Source: Hexactinellida sp. DTS-2022 (lineage: Eukaryota; Porifera; Hexactinellida). From it: 64,000 nt of DNA. How positions within the stretch are numbered: position 1 is the stretch's first letter; each line of letters starts with the position of its first letter. Under the pieces are notes generated by a model. That model was not told where the DNA came from. It saw nothing but the letters and a program-made list of their open reading frames with translations, and did not search any database. The DNA lies in contig JAPNXP010000016.1 in NCBI GenBank assembly GCA_028753945.1, positions 2,760,001-2,824,000 of the forward strand, in the 5' to 3' direction. The position numbers and the translations under genes are program-made. Below, piece after piece: positions 55,496-64,000 of the stretch.

Positions 55496-56116
55496 TCAAT
55501 TTACAGTTACTTTAATCTCCTCACTCATTTCCATTATTCCACTCAATGGGTAGTTAGTAGCAGCCATTGCATACAGTCCACTGTTAGACAAATTAGCATT
55601 GGTAATCACTAGCGTATTCCCTGTGCAACCTTCTAGCCTAACTCCATCTTTGTACCATTGGTATGCAGTAGCATTCCTGAAGCCCGCTGTCAGTGTTAGG
55701 GTAGATCCTATTCTGTAGGAGCCTCCTGGCGATGAGCTCACTAGGATAGGTTTGGATGTTGTTGTTGTTGTTTTTATAGTTTCAGTTCCAATTATACTTC
55801 TCTTAATTTCTACCCATCTTGTTAATACTCTTTGTCGAGATGCTAAATCTATAATTTCAAGTCTGTAAAATCCGAAATCTTTCATTTGTACAGATTTGAA
55901 GAATAAATTACTGTTTACCTTATTTGGGATTGGTTCACCTAGCTGATTATACCATTGATAGCCTATATTTGAGGCATTAACGGTTGCCACTATATTAATA
56001 CTAGATCCAATCTGACAAGAAATGTCAGTAGGTTCAGTCGATATTTTGAGTTCTTTGCTTAACGTCTCTGCTGGAATAGCATCATTACAATTCGCATCTA
56101 TATACAATGTATTCAT
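55496..56116 (-). CDS. Two-domain disulfide-less Ig protein 5
   Basis: Intronless, 206 residues, ATG at 56116 and TATAAATA at 56156-56163. Domain 1 (INIVATVNASNIGYQWYNQ, MKDFGFYRLEI) is the most diverged of the three. The linker and most of domain 2 (RWVEIKR, FRNATAYQWYKDG) match the others, with a different C-terminal strand (ATNYPLSGIMEMSEEI). The usual disulfide cysteines are absent. No single-domain partner is visible upstream within 1.1 kb, so this third duplication unit may have lost it. Confidence 0.78.
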   Translation of the reverse strand: MNTLYIDANCNDAIPAETLSKELKISTEPTDISCQIGSSINIVATVNASNIGYQWYNQLGEPIPNKVNSNLFFKSVQMKDFGFYRLEIIDLASRQRVLTRWVEIKRSIIGTETIKTTTTTSKPILVSSSPGGSYRIGSTLTLTAGFRNATAYQWYKDGVRLEGCTGNTLVITNANLSNSGLYAMAATNYPLSGIMEMSEEIKVTVN

Positions 56117-57236
56117 ATTTGGTTCTTAATATTGTTATTATTGTATTATTACACATATTTATAGGTTTTGAAAATCTGGAACAAATTTTATTCTGGGATA
56201 AAATTTTATAGTTTCTAAAATTACCTACATTTGTTCATGAACTTTGAGATCTAGTAACAATAAAACAAACACAATTATAACTAATTAATTCAGTTATGTC
56301 TACTAATTTGATTCATATACTAAATTGAAAGTTCAATATTACTGAGTATAATATTATACTGTAGATTTTGGACCATTTCATGGCTCAACGGCATTATCAT
56401 AAAACTGAAATTTACCTTACTCAGATAAATTTCTGGCTCATAAACTTATGACTTTGAAGTATTTAAAAGCTACATTTATGAAAGAATAATACTGTGTGTT
56501 CTAAAATTAGTTTGGTAAATAATGCTGAAAAACTTTAATAATGAATAATATAACAAAAATTGGCATATTTATTTGCAAAGTGAATTATACAAAGTTTTCC
56601 TATAATATTTGGCTCAAATATACAAAAACTGACACATACCTGCCAACCTATTTGAGATATATCCCTGTACGAGGCTCCTATTTCCCCCTGTACATTGGCC
56701 AAAATCCCTGTACACCCCAAAAAATCTTTCTTGTGAAGGTGAAAACATTAGTTTATATAGACTGTACAGGGAATCACTGTATGCTCGAATAGGAACAGAG
56801 TATTTACACAAAACAAAATGCTATATTTAGATGATGTAGACATGTTTAGGTATTATTAATAGACTCACAATCAATAATTTTTCCCTAGCTAAAAATCCCT
56901 GTACAAATTTAAAATCCCTGTACGGTCCAGCCAAAATGGTCAAAATCCCTGTACTGTACAGGGAATCCTTGTACGGTTGGCAGGTATGTGACTCGTTGAG
57001 TACTTTACTAACTCATATTTTATTAATTTTATTCAATGTTACAAACAATTTACTTAATTAGATTAACAAAATATAAGTAACCAGAAAACTGGCCATACAC
57101 AAAACAAACCATACAAAGTTTAACAAACAAACTAACAAAACAAACTAACAAAACAAAATAACAAAAAAACAAAATAGCAAGATATCAAACAACCAACCAA
57201 ACAAATAACAAATAAACAAACACAATACATTTATGT
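56117..57236. other. Intergenic between Ig gene 5 and receptor C
   Basis: Holds the TIR element at 56633-56990 and an A/C-rich (ACAAA)n-like stretch at 57090-57230, next to the 3' end of receptor C. Confidence 0.6.
56633..56990. mobile_element. TIR element with CACATACCTGCCAACC ends
   Basis: Perfect 16-bp inverted ends CACATACCTGCCAACC and GGTTGGCAGGTATGTG. The interior is built of repeated AAAATCCCTGTAC words in both orientations. No clean target duplication was found. Confidence 0.85.
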
Positions 57237-60072
57237 TTAGCTATGATCTAAATTACTGTATTGGGAAAATGACTCCTTTTTATTCCCATTATCTCTCTTG
57301 GAATATAAAAATTCGTTTGTTGACCCTTCATTCAACTCATCTTGATTAATCAACAATTGATTATTACCTGTTTTAAAGGATTTGTAAGCTGTATTAGTAA
57401 AAGTTTTAGATTCGTTTGTTGTTGTTGTTGTTGTTGATTCAAAAATTTGTGAATCTTGTACATCTTCTGTGATTGAATTTATTTTTCCATATAAACCGAT
57501 ATTTTCTGTGAATTTTATTTGAGATTCTTTCCGATTTGGCTCTATTAATGGTTTGCTGTCACCAATTTCGCAGTAAAATCCCGATTGTAAAAATCTACTG
57601 TCACTTCTTTCGGGGGCTAAAGGTAATTTCATTTGTTCCCATTTTGAAATAACTTTTGTATTAGTTAAACTCAAAATTATTTTCTTCTGTTCCAAATATT
57701 TTCTGATGAAAATTATTGTCAAAATTACCAAAGAAATTGAAATTAAAATCGCTATTATTGATACAGAAATAATTGCTGTTTCTTGACTTACATTAATATC
57801 TGTCAATTTAGACACACATGTAGATTTAAAATTAACTCTTTTCAGATATTTATCGTATATATCTACGCTATAAATATCAACAGATTCACCTGATTCAACA
57901 CAAATATCGAACTCAAATACTCTACTTTTTGGCGAATTTATATTTTGAAACGATTCTTTATAAAGTTGGTAATCTTCATAAAAACCTAATATACTTGTTT
58001 CGCCCGTGTGACATATTTGCTTAGATGCAAATCTGACCTTAAGGAATGTTTTATATTTTTTAATTAGGCCGTTAATTTTGAGCATACCTACTCTAACTTT
58101 ATAATCAAAAATAATTCTGATTTTTATAAAACACTCTTTGCCTTCATTGCAATTCCATTTCAATCGATTTTTTGGATCCTCCATTTCTTGTAAGCTGGAA
58201 TCTAAAATGTGTAAATAATCACAAACAACTCTATTTACTGCAACCATTCAAATATATTAATATTTTAAATATTTTCAGCTGTATTAAATCTTGATCTTAT
58301 CTGCCAACATCTTTTAATATAAAACCTGGCATTGCAATGGTGAATTTTGATGCAAAAAATTGCTTTGTCAATGCATAAAAATGCATTAGAAAACTTGTTG
58401 GTCGATATAATTCCTAATTTATATTACCAGTTCTTTAATGAATGAAAACTTTTAATATATACAAGTAAAGTTTTAATATATATGTACTAAGGATAATGAT
58501 AAATCCGATTTATAATAGAATCTCGTTAGTACGAATACCAAGGGACCGTCATAATGCGTTTGTCTTATCCGGAATTCGTATTAACCAATATCATTTGCAT
58601 TGAAAAGGCATTGAAGGGGACTGAAATAGTGTTCATATTAACCGTGTTCGTACTAACGAGGTTATACTGTATTATTATTAAACAGAAAATACAAACAAAA
58701 ACTTACTTTCTGATTTATCAACAAGATATGAAATTCCTCCTGAACATATATTATATGCTTTATCACATACCAATCCACTAAGTTGGTAGTCAGGTAAATC
58801 TAGTTCAGAAGCGATGGTTATTTCATATCCGATAATTTGAGCTTCAGAAAGTATAGTTCCAATTAAATCGAATCTAATGCAAGTTGATGTCCCATTCGTT
58901 ATGTTCTGTAATTGAATCTGAAAGAAATACAAATATTAATACAGTAGAACCCAGTGTATTATACAGCCATTTGTAAATACGCTCCTAATCCTGGTCTGAT
59001 GCAATTTTCATGCGCCTAAATTACAAATTAATGTTACGGTATAGGAGAGAATTCCAAATTTTCGCGCTCCTAATTAAAATTTCCAAAATCATGCTCCAAA
59101 AGGAGCGTTTCGCGCTTTTGGATAAATCCTTGGTAGAACCTGCATAATCCGACCCTCTATAATCCGGAATTCAGCAGAACCGAGTCAACCGACATTTTTC
59201 CTTATCCCAACGGGTGTCGGATTAGACAGGTTCTACTGTACAATGAATACCAGTTTAAATTATAATAGCATGATTGGCCCTTCAAAAGTTACGTAACGCT
59301 TTCAAGGGGTCAACTAATATGTGACAGACAATCTTTTTTCTATTATAATGAACTCCCGTTATAACTAAATAACTGCTTATAACGAAATGGATATTTTGCC
59401 CAAGAGCACTAAATGCATTAATTATTATCCGCTTATAACGAATATCCGGATATAACGAAGGGATTTACAGGTCCCAAGCACTTCGTTATAACGAGAGTTT
59501 ACTGTACAAACATTTTAAAAATCGTGACATAGGGAAATGTATAATTTTCCTGGAATTTACGTTACGTAACTTTTGAACGGCCCTTTGAATGCAATTACCT
59601 TAATTATTGGAGAAGTGAATGGGTTTATTGGAATTTTTACTCTCAAATCTTCATTACCCAAATTGTATCCCATATTTGGTAGATCGAAACCAACTGAATA
59701 ACCACGCGTAAAATAGTATATACGGAACCAATTAGTGTTAATATATGTTAGATTATAACAGGAACTAATTCCAGTGTTAGTGGCAGTTTGTATCTCAATA
59801 CTGTCAACTTCGAAATGGTAAATAGACATTCCTGTGTTGTTAGGAGCGGTGATAGTAACAGAGTTATTTTGACTGTTTAAAATCCAAGCATTTTTAGTGT
59901 TTATCGTTGGCAACGCATTTGGGTATATGGCATGGTTATTTTCCAACTGTTTTTTCGCCCATTCTGTGTATTGATCAGCTGTTTTGTTAAGTAGATAAGA
60001 TTTTAATTCGCAATTTCCACAATTGACAAATACAATTGATTGTATGCATAATAGCAATAGTATTAATTTCAT
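57237..60072 (-). CDS. Kinase-less discoidin-receptor-like membrane protein C
   Basis: Exons 60072-59599, 58917-58707 and 58201-57237, phases 0 and 1, give 549 residues. Signal peptide MKLILLLLCIQSIVFVNC; exon 1 discoidin-like (AWILNSQNNSVTITA); exon 2 opens CIRFDLIGT and continues LSGLVCDKAYNICSGG, the same two-cysteine variant of the YDG/GGLG block. Exon 3 has LKWNCNEGKECFIKIRIIF, VFEFDICVESGESVDIYSV, a membrane span (IISVSIIAILISISLVILTI) and a tail of about 155 residues with a T-run, FYCEIG, GLYGKI, AYKSF and the C-terminal SQYSNLDHS. No kinase. Same exon structure as A and D; the discoidin part is the most diverged. Confidence 0.7.
58515..58669. repeat. P1 element
   Basis: ATAGAATCTCGTTAGTACGA ... 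CGTACTAACGAGGTTATACTG, with CTTATCCGGAATTCGTATTA inside, the stretch most like the satellite unit. Intron 2 of receptor C, ending 38 bases before the donor of exon 2. Confidence 0.85.
58930..59590. repeat. Intron 1 of receptor C: P6 and P5 elements
   Basis: A GGAGCG/CGCTCC inverted-repeat element at about 59000-59125 (also near 33855), P6 at 59132-59238 (TAGAACCTGCATAATCC ... ACAGGTTCTACTG) and P5 at 59345-59504 (ACTCCCGTTATAAC ... TTCGTTATAACGAGAGTTTACTG). Confidence 0.75.
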
Positions 60073-60469
60073 GTTTAGATTAATTTCTTACTTCTACATT
60101 AATATACAAACTATTGTATTCAAAAGTGATTAATAACTAATTTAGTGCTTAGTTGTAAGTGTAATATTTTAGTCATTATGTGGTTTATTTATATTTATTG
60201 TGCAATAATTTTATAAATCTTACAGATAATCTTTTAGTTTCAGTTCCATTATGTAACTTTATTACATGTCTAATATCTGACCACAATTAATTGATAAATT
60301 TCCATAAATTTAATGTACTTTTAATCAAAAAAACAAGCAGAAACAAAAACTTTGGGGAATAAACACTTACAGAGGGTTTACTATAAAATTAAGAAAATAA
60401 ACAACAACAACAACACATCCTATTTAGAGCAACTAGATCCATTCAAACACCTCTGAAATGTAAACAACA
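60073..60469. other. Intergenic between receptors C and D
   Basis: AT-rich with an (AAC)n tract at 60404-60415. No TATA box was clearly seen for receptor C. Confidence 0.5.
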
Positions 60470-63400
60470 TCAATGATGATTAAGTTTATCATAAGCAACA
60501 AAGTCCTCATCCGATTCTTTTGGCAACTTAGTGTTCTCATAATTAATTTCTTCAGTTTTAGGAACTGTTGTTGTTGTTGGTGTTATTGGTGTTGTTGTTG
60601 ATGTTGATTTCATTTGCTCGCTGGACACATAATGCGGGTTTTCACTTATGACAACTTCAGAATCCCTCCTTTCCAGATTTTCAAATCGTTTCATCTCTTT
60701 TTTCTTAGCAAAACTTCTACTTTGGTAAAGAGAATTTTCCTCCATAAATGTTTCACATTTTTCTAAATCATACGGAGTTTCCCTACTGTTTGGCTTACTT
60801 CTTCTATCCAAAGATCTGCTTTTAACTTGTGCCTCAAGTGCAGAAGTTAAACTGGGCGATAATGCCCTTTCTGTAACCGGAACCTCAGGTCTAATTTCAG
60901 TTCCATTTATACTGAATTGCGATGCAGGTTTTAATTCTGCAGCACTTTCTTGTGATCTAATATCGGTATAAACGTGCTGTGTTTTCTCTTCTCTTTTGTT
61001 GTTGTTATTGTTTTCCAAATTATTCCCTTTTCGATTTAACAATCCGAAATAATTCTTGCCTCTCACAAACCAAACAATGAAAGGAGTTATTAGGCCCATT
61101 AGAAAAAGGAAAATTCCAACAGCTATTACAGTAAATACCACATTTTGCGGTGACAATCCTACTGGGATACTAACTAGGTTACAAGGAATGTCGATAATTT
61201 GCTTAGTTCCATATGTCCAATAAGTTATTACTATTTCTTCAATTTTAAATGAACTTGTCGAGTTCAAACTGAATTCGATATAATCCAACACTTTATTAAT
61301 ACTCAACACAAATGTGCCATTAACCATAGGTTGACGTTTATATTTGGAATCAGTGATGATGGAATCTGTTGCTATTATGTAGAGGGAAATATAGCTAATC
61401 CCGACTTGTTGGTAGAAACTTAAACTTAGGCGAACACCTTCATTCCATTCCAGAGATGAATCTATAGAAATATTATAAATAATATAGTCAGGTTCTTTTA
61501 TTTTGAACATTCAAGGGACCAAAAATTGTGTTCATAATAGAGAGACTTCATAATAAGCGAACTCAACCTAATAAAAACCCTATGTAAGTTGTTAAATTGG
61601 GACCGTAGGGCTTGTTCATAATAAAAAAATCTTCATATTAAACAGACGAAATCTTGTTCATAATAAGCAGACCTGACTGTACTACGATTATTAGAGAAAA
61701 ACTACCCTTCGGATCAAGTGACCCAATTAAGCGAATTTACTAAACAGTACACCCTAGCTAATCCTAACAGAGGTGTTCCGATTCAAAAAATTCTGTTCCG
61801 ATTAGTAAATTCGTTCGGATTAGTGAATTAATATATGTTCTATAGGCCCCTATTAAATGAGATCCCAATAATCCGAACCTTGGCCAAACCTTTCCAAACT
61901 TAAAATATAGATGTACTCGTTTGAGACTTATTTTTGTATAATTCCATTGTAATAATATACAAATATTTAAGAATTTTTCCCGCTTTATATGAAAAATATT
62001 ATTGGATTTTTGGAACCACCGGTTAATAGATTTCACTGCTTAATCGGGTTAAAATTTCACAGGATTTATAGGACGGAATTACATTTTGGCTTAAAATATT
62101 TTCGGTTAATAGATTTCTCCGCTTAATCGGGTCAAAGTAACCTGGTCCCGAGGTGGCTCTATTAAGCGGAGTCGACTGTATGTATAACAAGGATTATTTA
62201 TTAACAACTTACCGTAGTTTGAGTCAGTTAGCACGCCTAATCCCCCTGAGCAAGTGCTACCATAACACTCTCCAGTATAATAGCTATCCTCTTTATTAGC
62301 TACAGTATAATCGTATGATATGAGAGGTGCACAGTTAGTAGGTTCTTCTGTGCAGCCGTATAGCTGGTACTGTATGCAGTATATAGTGGGGTCTTGTGAA
62401 GGGGATACTCGCCTTATCTGTTAATAGTAATATACAGTTCAAACCGGTATTTTCTAACCATTTTTTTCAGATAAAAATAGTAAGAAAAAACCGATAGTTA
62501 GAAAAAACCGATGAAAAATACAGTACAGTTGGAATTTCTTACAAAAAAGATTGCATCATTAATAGTTAGAATAAAACGATAAGTTAGAATAACCCGAGTT
62601 AGAATAAACCGGTTTCGACTGTATTATAAACTCCCGTTATAACTAGTAATTAATGCATGTTTACAAAATGTTTAAAATAAGGTATAATGTGTATAATGAA
62701 CTCCCGTTATAACGAAATAACTGCTTATAACGAAATGTAGATTTTCCCCAGAGCACTAAATGCATTAATTATTATCCGCTTATAACGAATATCCTGATAT
62801 AACGAAGGGATTTACAGGTCCCAAGCACTTCATTATAACGAGAGTTTACTGTATTATAAATCAAATTCATTTATGTCATTCTTGTAACTATAATAGATTT
62901 CGTTAGTAGGAACACCAGGCGACAGTCTTAATATGTTCGTATTATCCGGAATTCATATTAACCGGAGTCACTTGCATGCATTTGTATAGCTAGGGAATTA
63001 ACCTTGTACTCCTTAATCGATATTTCGCCTTATCCGTGTTCCTATTAACAGAGTCTACTGTATGTATATATATATTTGTTGTTGTTTACTAACCTGAACT
63101 TTAGTTGCATATATTGCAGTGAATGATACTTTAACGAATGTTTTGTTTATGACACTTCTCCTAGGAATGTTGACACGTTTGTCGTTGATGATGAGTTCAT
63201 ATTCCACTAGGTCTATTTGAGATTCTATGTAGTTGCATGGGGACTTTCTATCTGTATTAACTCTGATTGCTAAACCGGTCAAATAATGTGGTTCCGTTAA
63301 TTCCAGCTCTACAACTCTCAGGCCTCCCTTTAGCATAAAGTAGTCGTCAGATCTTAAGATGGGAATTGGTGTCAGGTCGGTAGGTGTTACAAACTGGAAC

Positions 63401-63507
63401 TTATTTAGGGTGCCATTAGTGATTAGTGGGGAATTACAGTCCTTAACATTAACTCCGATAACTGATATTATCTGTAGGGAAAGCAATAGGAATATTACTG
63501 GTATCAT
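60470..63507 (-). CDS. Kinase-less discoidin-receptor-like membrane protein D
   Basis: Exons 63507-63094, 62417-62213 and 61494-60470, phases 0 and 1, give 547 residues. Signal peptide MIPVIFLLLSLQIISVIG, TATAAAAG at 63546-63553. Exon 1 is a discoidin-like domain (MLKGGLRVVELELTEPHYL, LTGLAIRV); exon 2 closes it with YCIQYQLYGC and carries YYTGECYGSTCSGGLGVLTD, the closest match to the DDR YDG...GGLGQLTDG block. Exon 3 holds the rest of the DS-like domain (EEIVITYW), a membrane span (VVFTVIAVGIFLFLMGLI) and a basic tail of about 195 residues: HVYTDI, PYDLEK, PHYVSS, INYENTKL (YxN) and C-terminal VAYDKLNHH, which fits the ITIM consensus. The exon 3 acceptor has a weak pyrimidine tract but is fixed by phase. 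No kinase. Confidence 0.74.
61510..62200. repeat. Intron 2 of receptor D: stacked MITEs
   Basis: A one-ended element near 61520-61680 (TTCATAATAAGCGAACTC), a P7 element at about 61745-61880 (CAGTACACCCTAGCTAATCC), and a P2 element lacking its left end, about 62018-62178 (ATTAAGCGGAGTCGACTG). Confidence 0.7.
62435..63060. repeat. Intron 1 of receptor D: P9, P5 and P1 elements end to end
   Basis: P9 at 62435-62621 (CAGTTCAAACCGGTATTTTC ... AACCGGTTTCGACTG), P5 at about 62632-62851 with a partly duplicated left end, and P1 at 62892-63060 (TTTCGTTAGTAGGAACACC ... CAGAGTCTACTG). Confidence 0.8.
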
Positions 63508-63675
63508 CTTTGTAAGAATATACTGTTTATTCTATTAAAACTCTCTTTTATAGATTGCAATGAAAAAGCTGAGTCATTTCTTTGTTATAGCTATTCTATT
63601 GTATTAACTAAATGGAACTGATACTGAAAGTTAATTGTGGTTTGTTCTTTGTTAAAAGTGCACACAGATTAATCA

Positions 63676-64000
63676 TCAGAATATATATTTACACATAAAT
63701 GAATGTTTAACTATTTCTTTCAGTTTCAGTCTCAGACTACTGTCCTCTTTCAGAATGCCACTCAACAGCTCTATGGCCTGACGGGACAATTTCTCCGGGA
63801 TCTTTAACTCGGCTCGTATCTGCTTAACCAGGTTCCTAGCACTGTTCCCATCGAAGGGGAGACATCCACAGAGCAGGGCGAATAGGATAATGCCGCTGCT
63901 CCACACATCAGCTGCTCTCCCGTCATAAGGGACGCCCTTTAGGATCTCGGGACACGCGTAGGCAAAGGAGCCACACGAAGTGCTAAGCATTATGTCTCTC
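63676..64000 (-). CDS. TSSK-like Ser/Thr protein kinase, C-terminal exon (partial)
   Basis: The 3' end of a kinase gene running off the right edge; the frame is open to position 64000, so the ATG at 63990 is internal. It covers the end of the activation segment and the C-lobe: TSCGSFAYACPE, VPYDGRAADVWSSGIILFAL, CGCLPF, and helices to SLRLKLKEIVKHSF. The CGS-AYA-PE spacing and YDGRxxDVWSxG are typical of CAMK-group kinases, most like the testis-specific serine kinases. The APE motif reads CPE, a mild departure. It ends about 170 bases after the C-lobe-closing helix, so there is almost no C-terminal extension. Which TSSK, if any, cannot be told from this fragment. Confidence 0.78.
   Translation of the reverse strand, partial: RDIMLSTSCGSFAYACPEILKGVPYDGRAADVWSSGIILFALLCGCLPFDGNSARNLVKQIRAELKIPEKLSRQAIELLSGILKEDSSLRLKLKEIVKHSFMCKYIF

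Noticed and set aside
48284-56116. Calling the Ig genes MALT1 paralogues
   Set aside because: The disulfide-less Ig domains resemble MALT1-type domains in general pattern, but there is no death or caspase-like domain, so the name would overstate the evidence.
63676-63990. Treating the ATG at 63990 as the start of a small kinase-like gene
   Set aside because: The frame is open to the window edge and the segment begins in the middle of the kinase activation loop, so it is a truncated 3' exon.
38669-64000. The TSSK-like kinase as the missing kinase of the DDR-like receptors
   Set aside because: It belongs to the Ser/Thr CAMK-type group, not the tyrosine kinases, and lies upstream of receptor D as a separate gene. 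Each receptor has its own in-frame stop after the tail.

Overview
This is a window of animal nuclear DNA. The genes are AT-rich and interrupted by GT-AG introns. The proteins are animal types: an STPG4-like SHIPPO protein, a TSSK-like kinase, an RB1CC1/ATG11-type claw domain, LRR-EGF transmembrane receptors, discoidin-receptor-like ectodomains and Ig domains. The intergenic DNA is crowded with short terminal-inverted-repeat elements. Countin/saposin-type secreted proteins together with large lineage-specific receptor families suggest an early-branching animal such as a sponge. That placement is inference; nothing in the window proves it. The standard genetic code fits throughout.

Layout. 1-5.64 kb: a 154-bp tandem satellite lying in an intron of an autophagy-scaffold-like gene, whose last exon follows (5688-6382, +). 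6.6-11.2 kb: a six-exon countin-like gene (-) with a single-exon STPG4-like gene nested on the opposite strand in its third intron. 11.6-33.8 kb: an LRR-EGF-transmembrane receptor family with three open copies, one frameshifted copy and at least three relics, separated by repeats. 33.7-37.5 kb: a second countin-like gene with the same six-exon structure and identical intron phases. 38.7-63.5 kb (all -): four tandem paralogues of a type I membrane receptor whose ectodomain looks like that of discoidin domain receptors (DS domain plus DS-like domain). In place of a kinase they carry short, tyrosine-rich tails ending in YxxI/L. Between the second and third of these sit five intronless Ig-domain genes with no signal peptide and no canonical Ig disulfide cysteines, arranged as duplicated divergent pairs. 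63.7 kb to the end: the 3' end of a TSSK-like Ser/Thr kinase gene (-).

Working interpretation (inference): roughly 50 kb of the window is a receptor-rich, rapidly duplicating neighbourhood. It holds LRR-EGF receptors with a homogenised stem and diversified LRR heads, kinase-less discoidin-type receptors with phosphotyrosine-type tails, and probable cytosolic Ig proteins. That combination is what a recognition or adhesion locus might look like, but nothing in the sequence proves a joint function.

Repeats. At least eight families of short elements share a CAGT...TIR resembling pogo/Tigger ends and a TA target. Two elements have hAT-type 8-bp target duplications (one carries an internal minisatellite), and three more have hAT-like or other inverted ends. 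The 154-bp satellite itself appears to be built from one of the CAGT elements. Exon boundaries were read by hand from splice consensus, reading phase and paralogue alignment; no alignment or search program was run.
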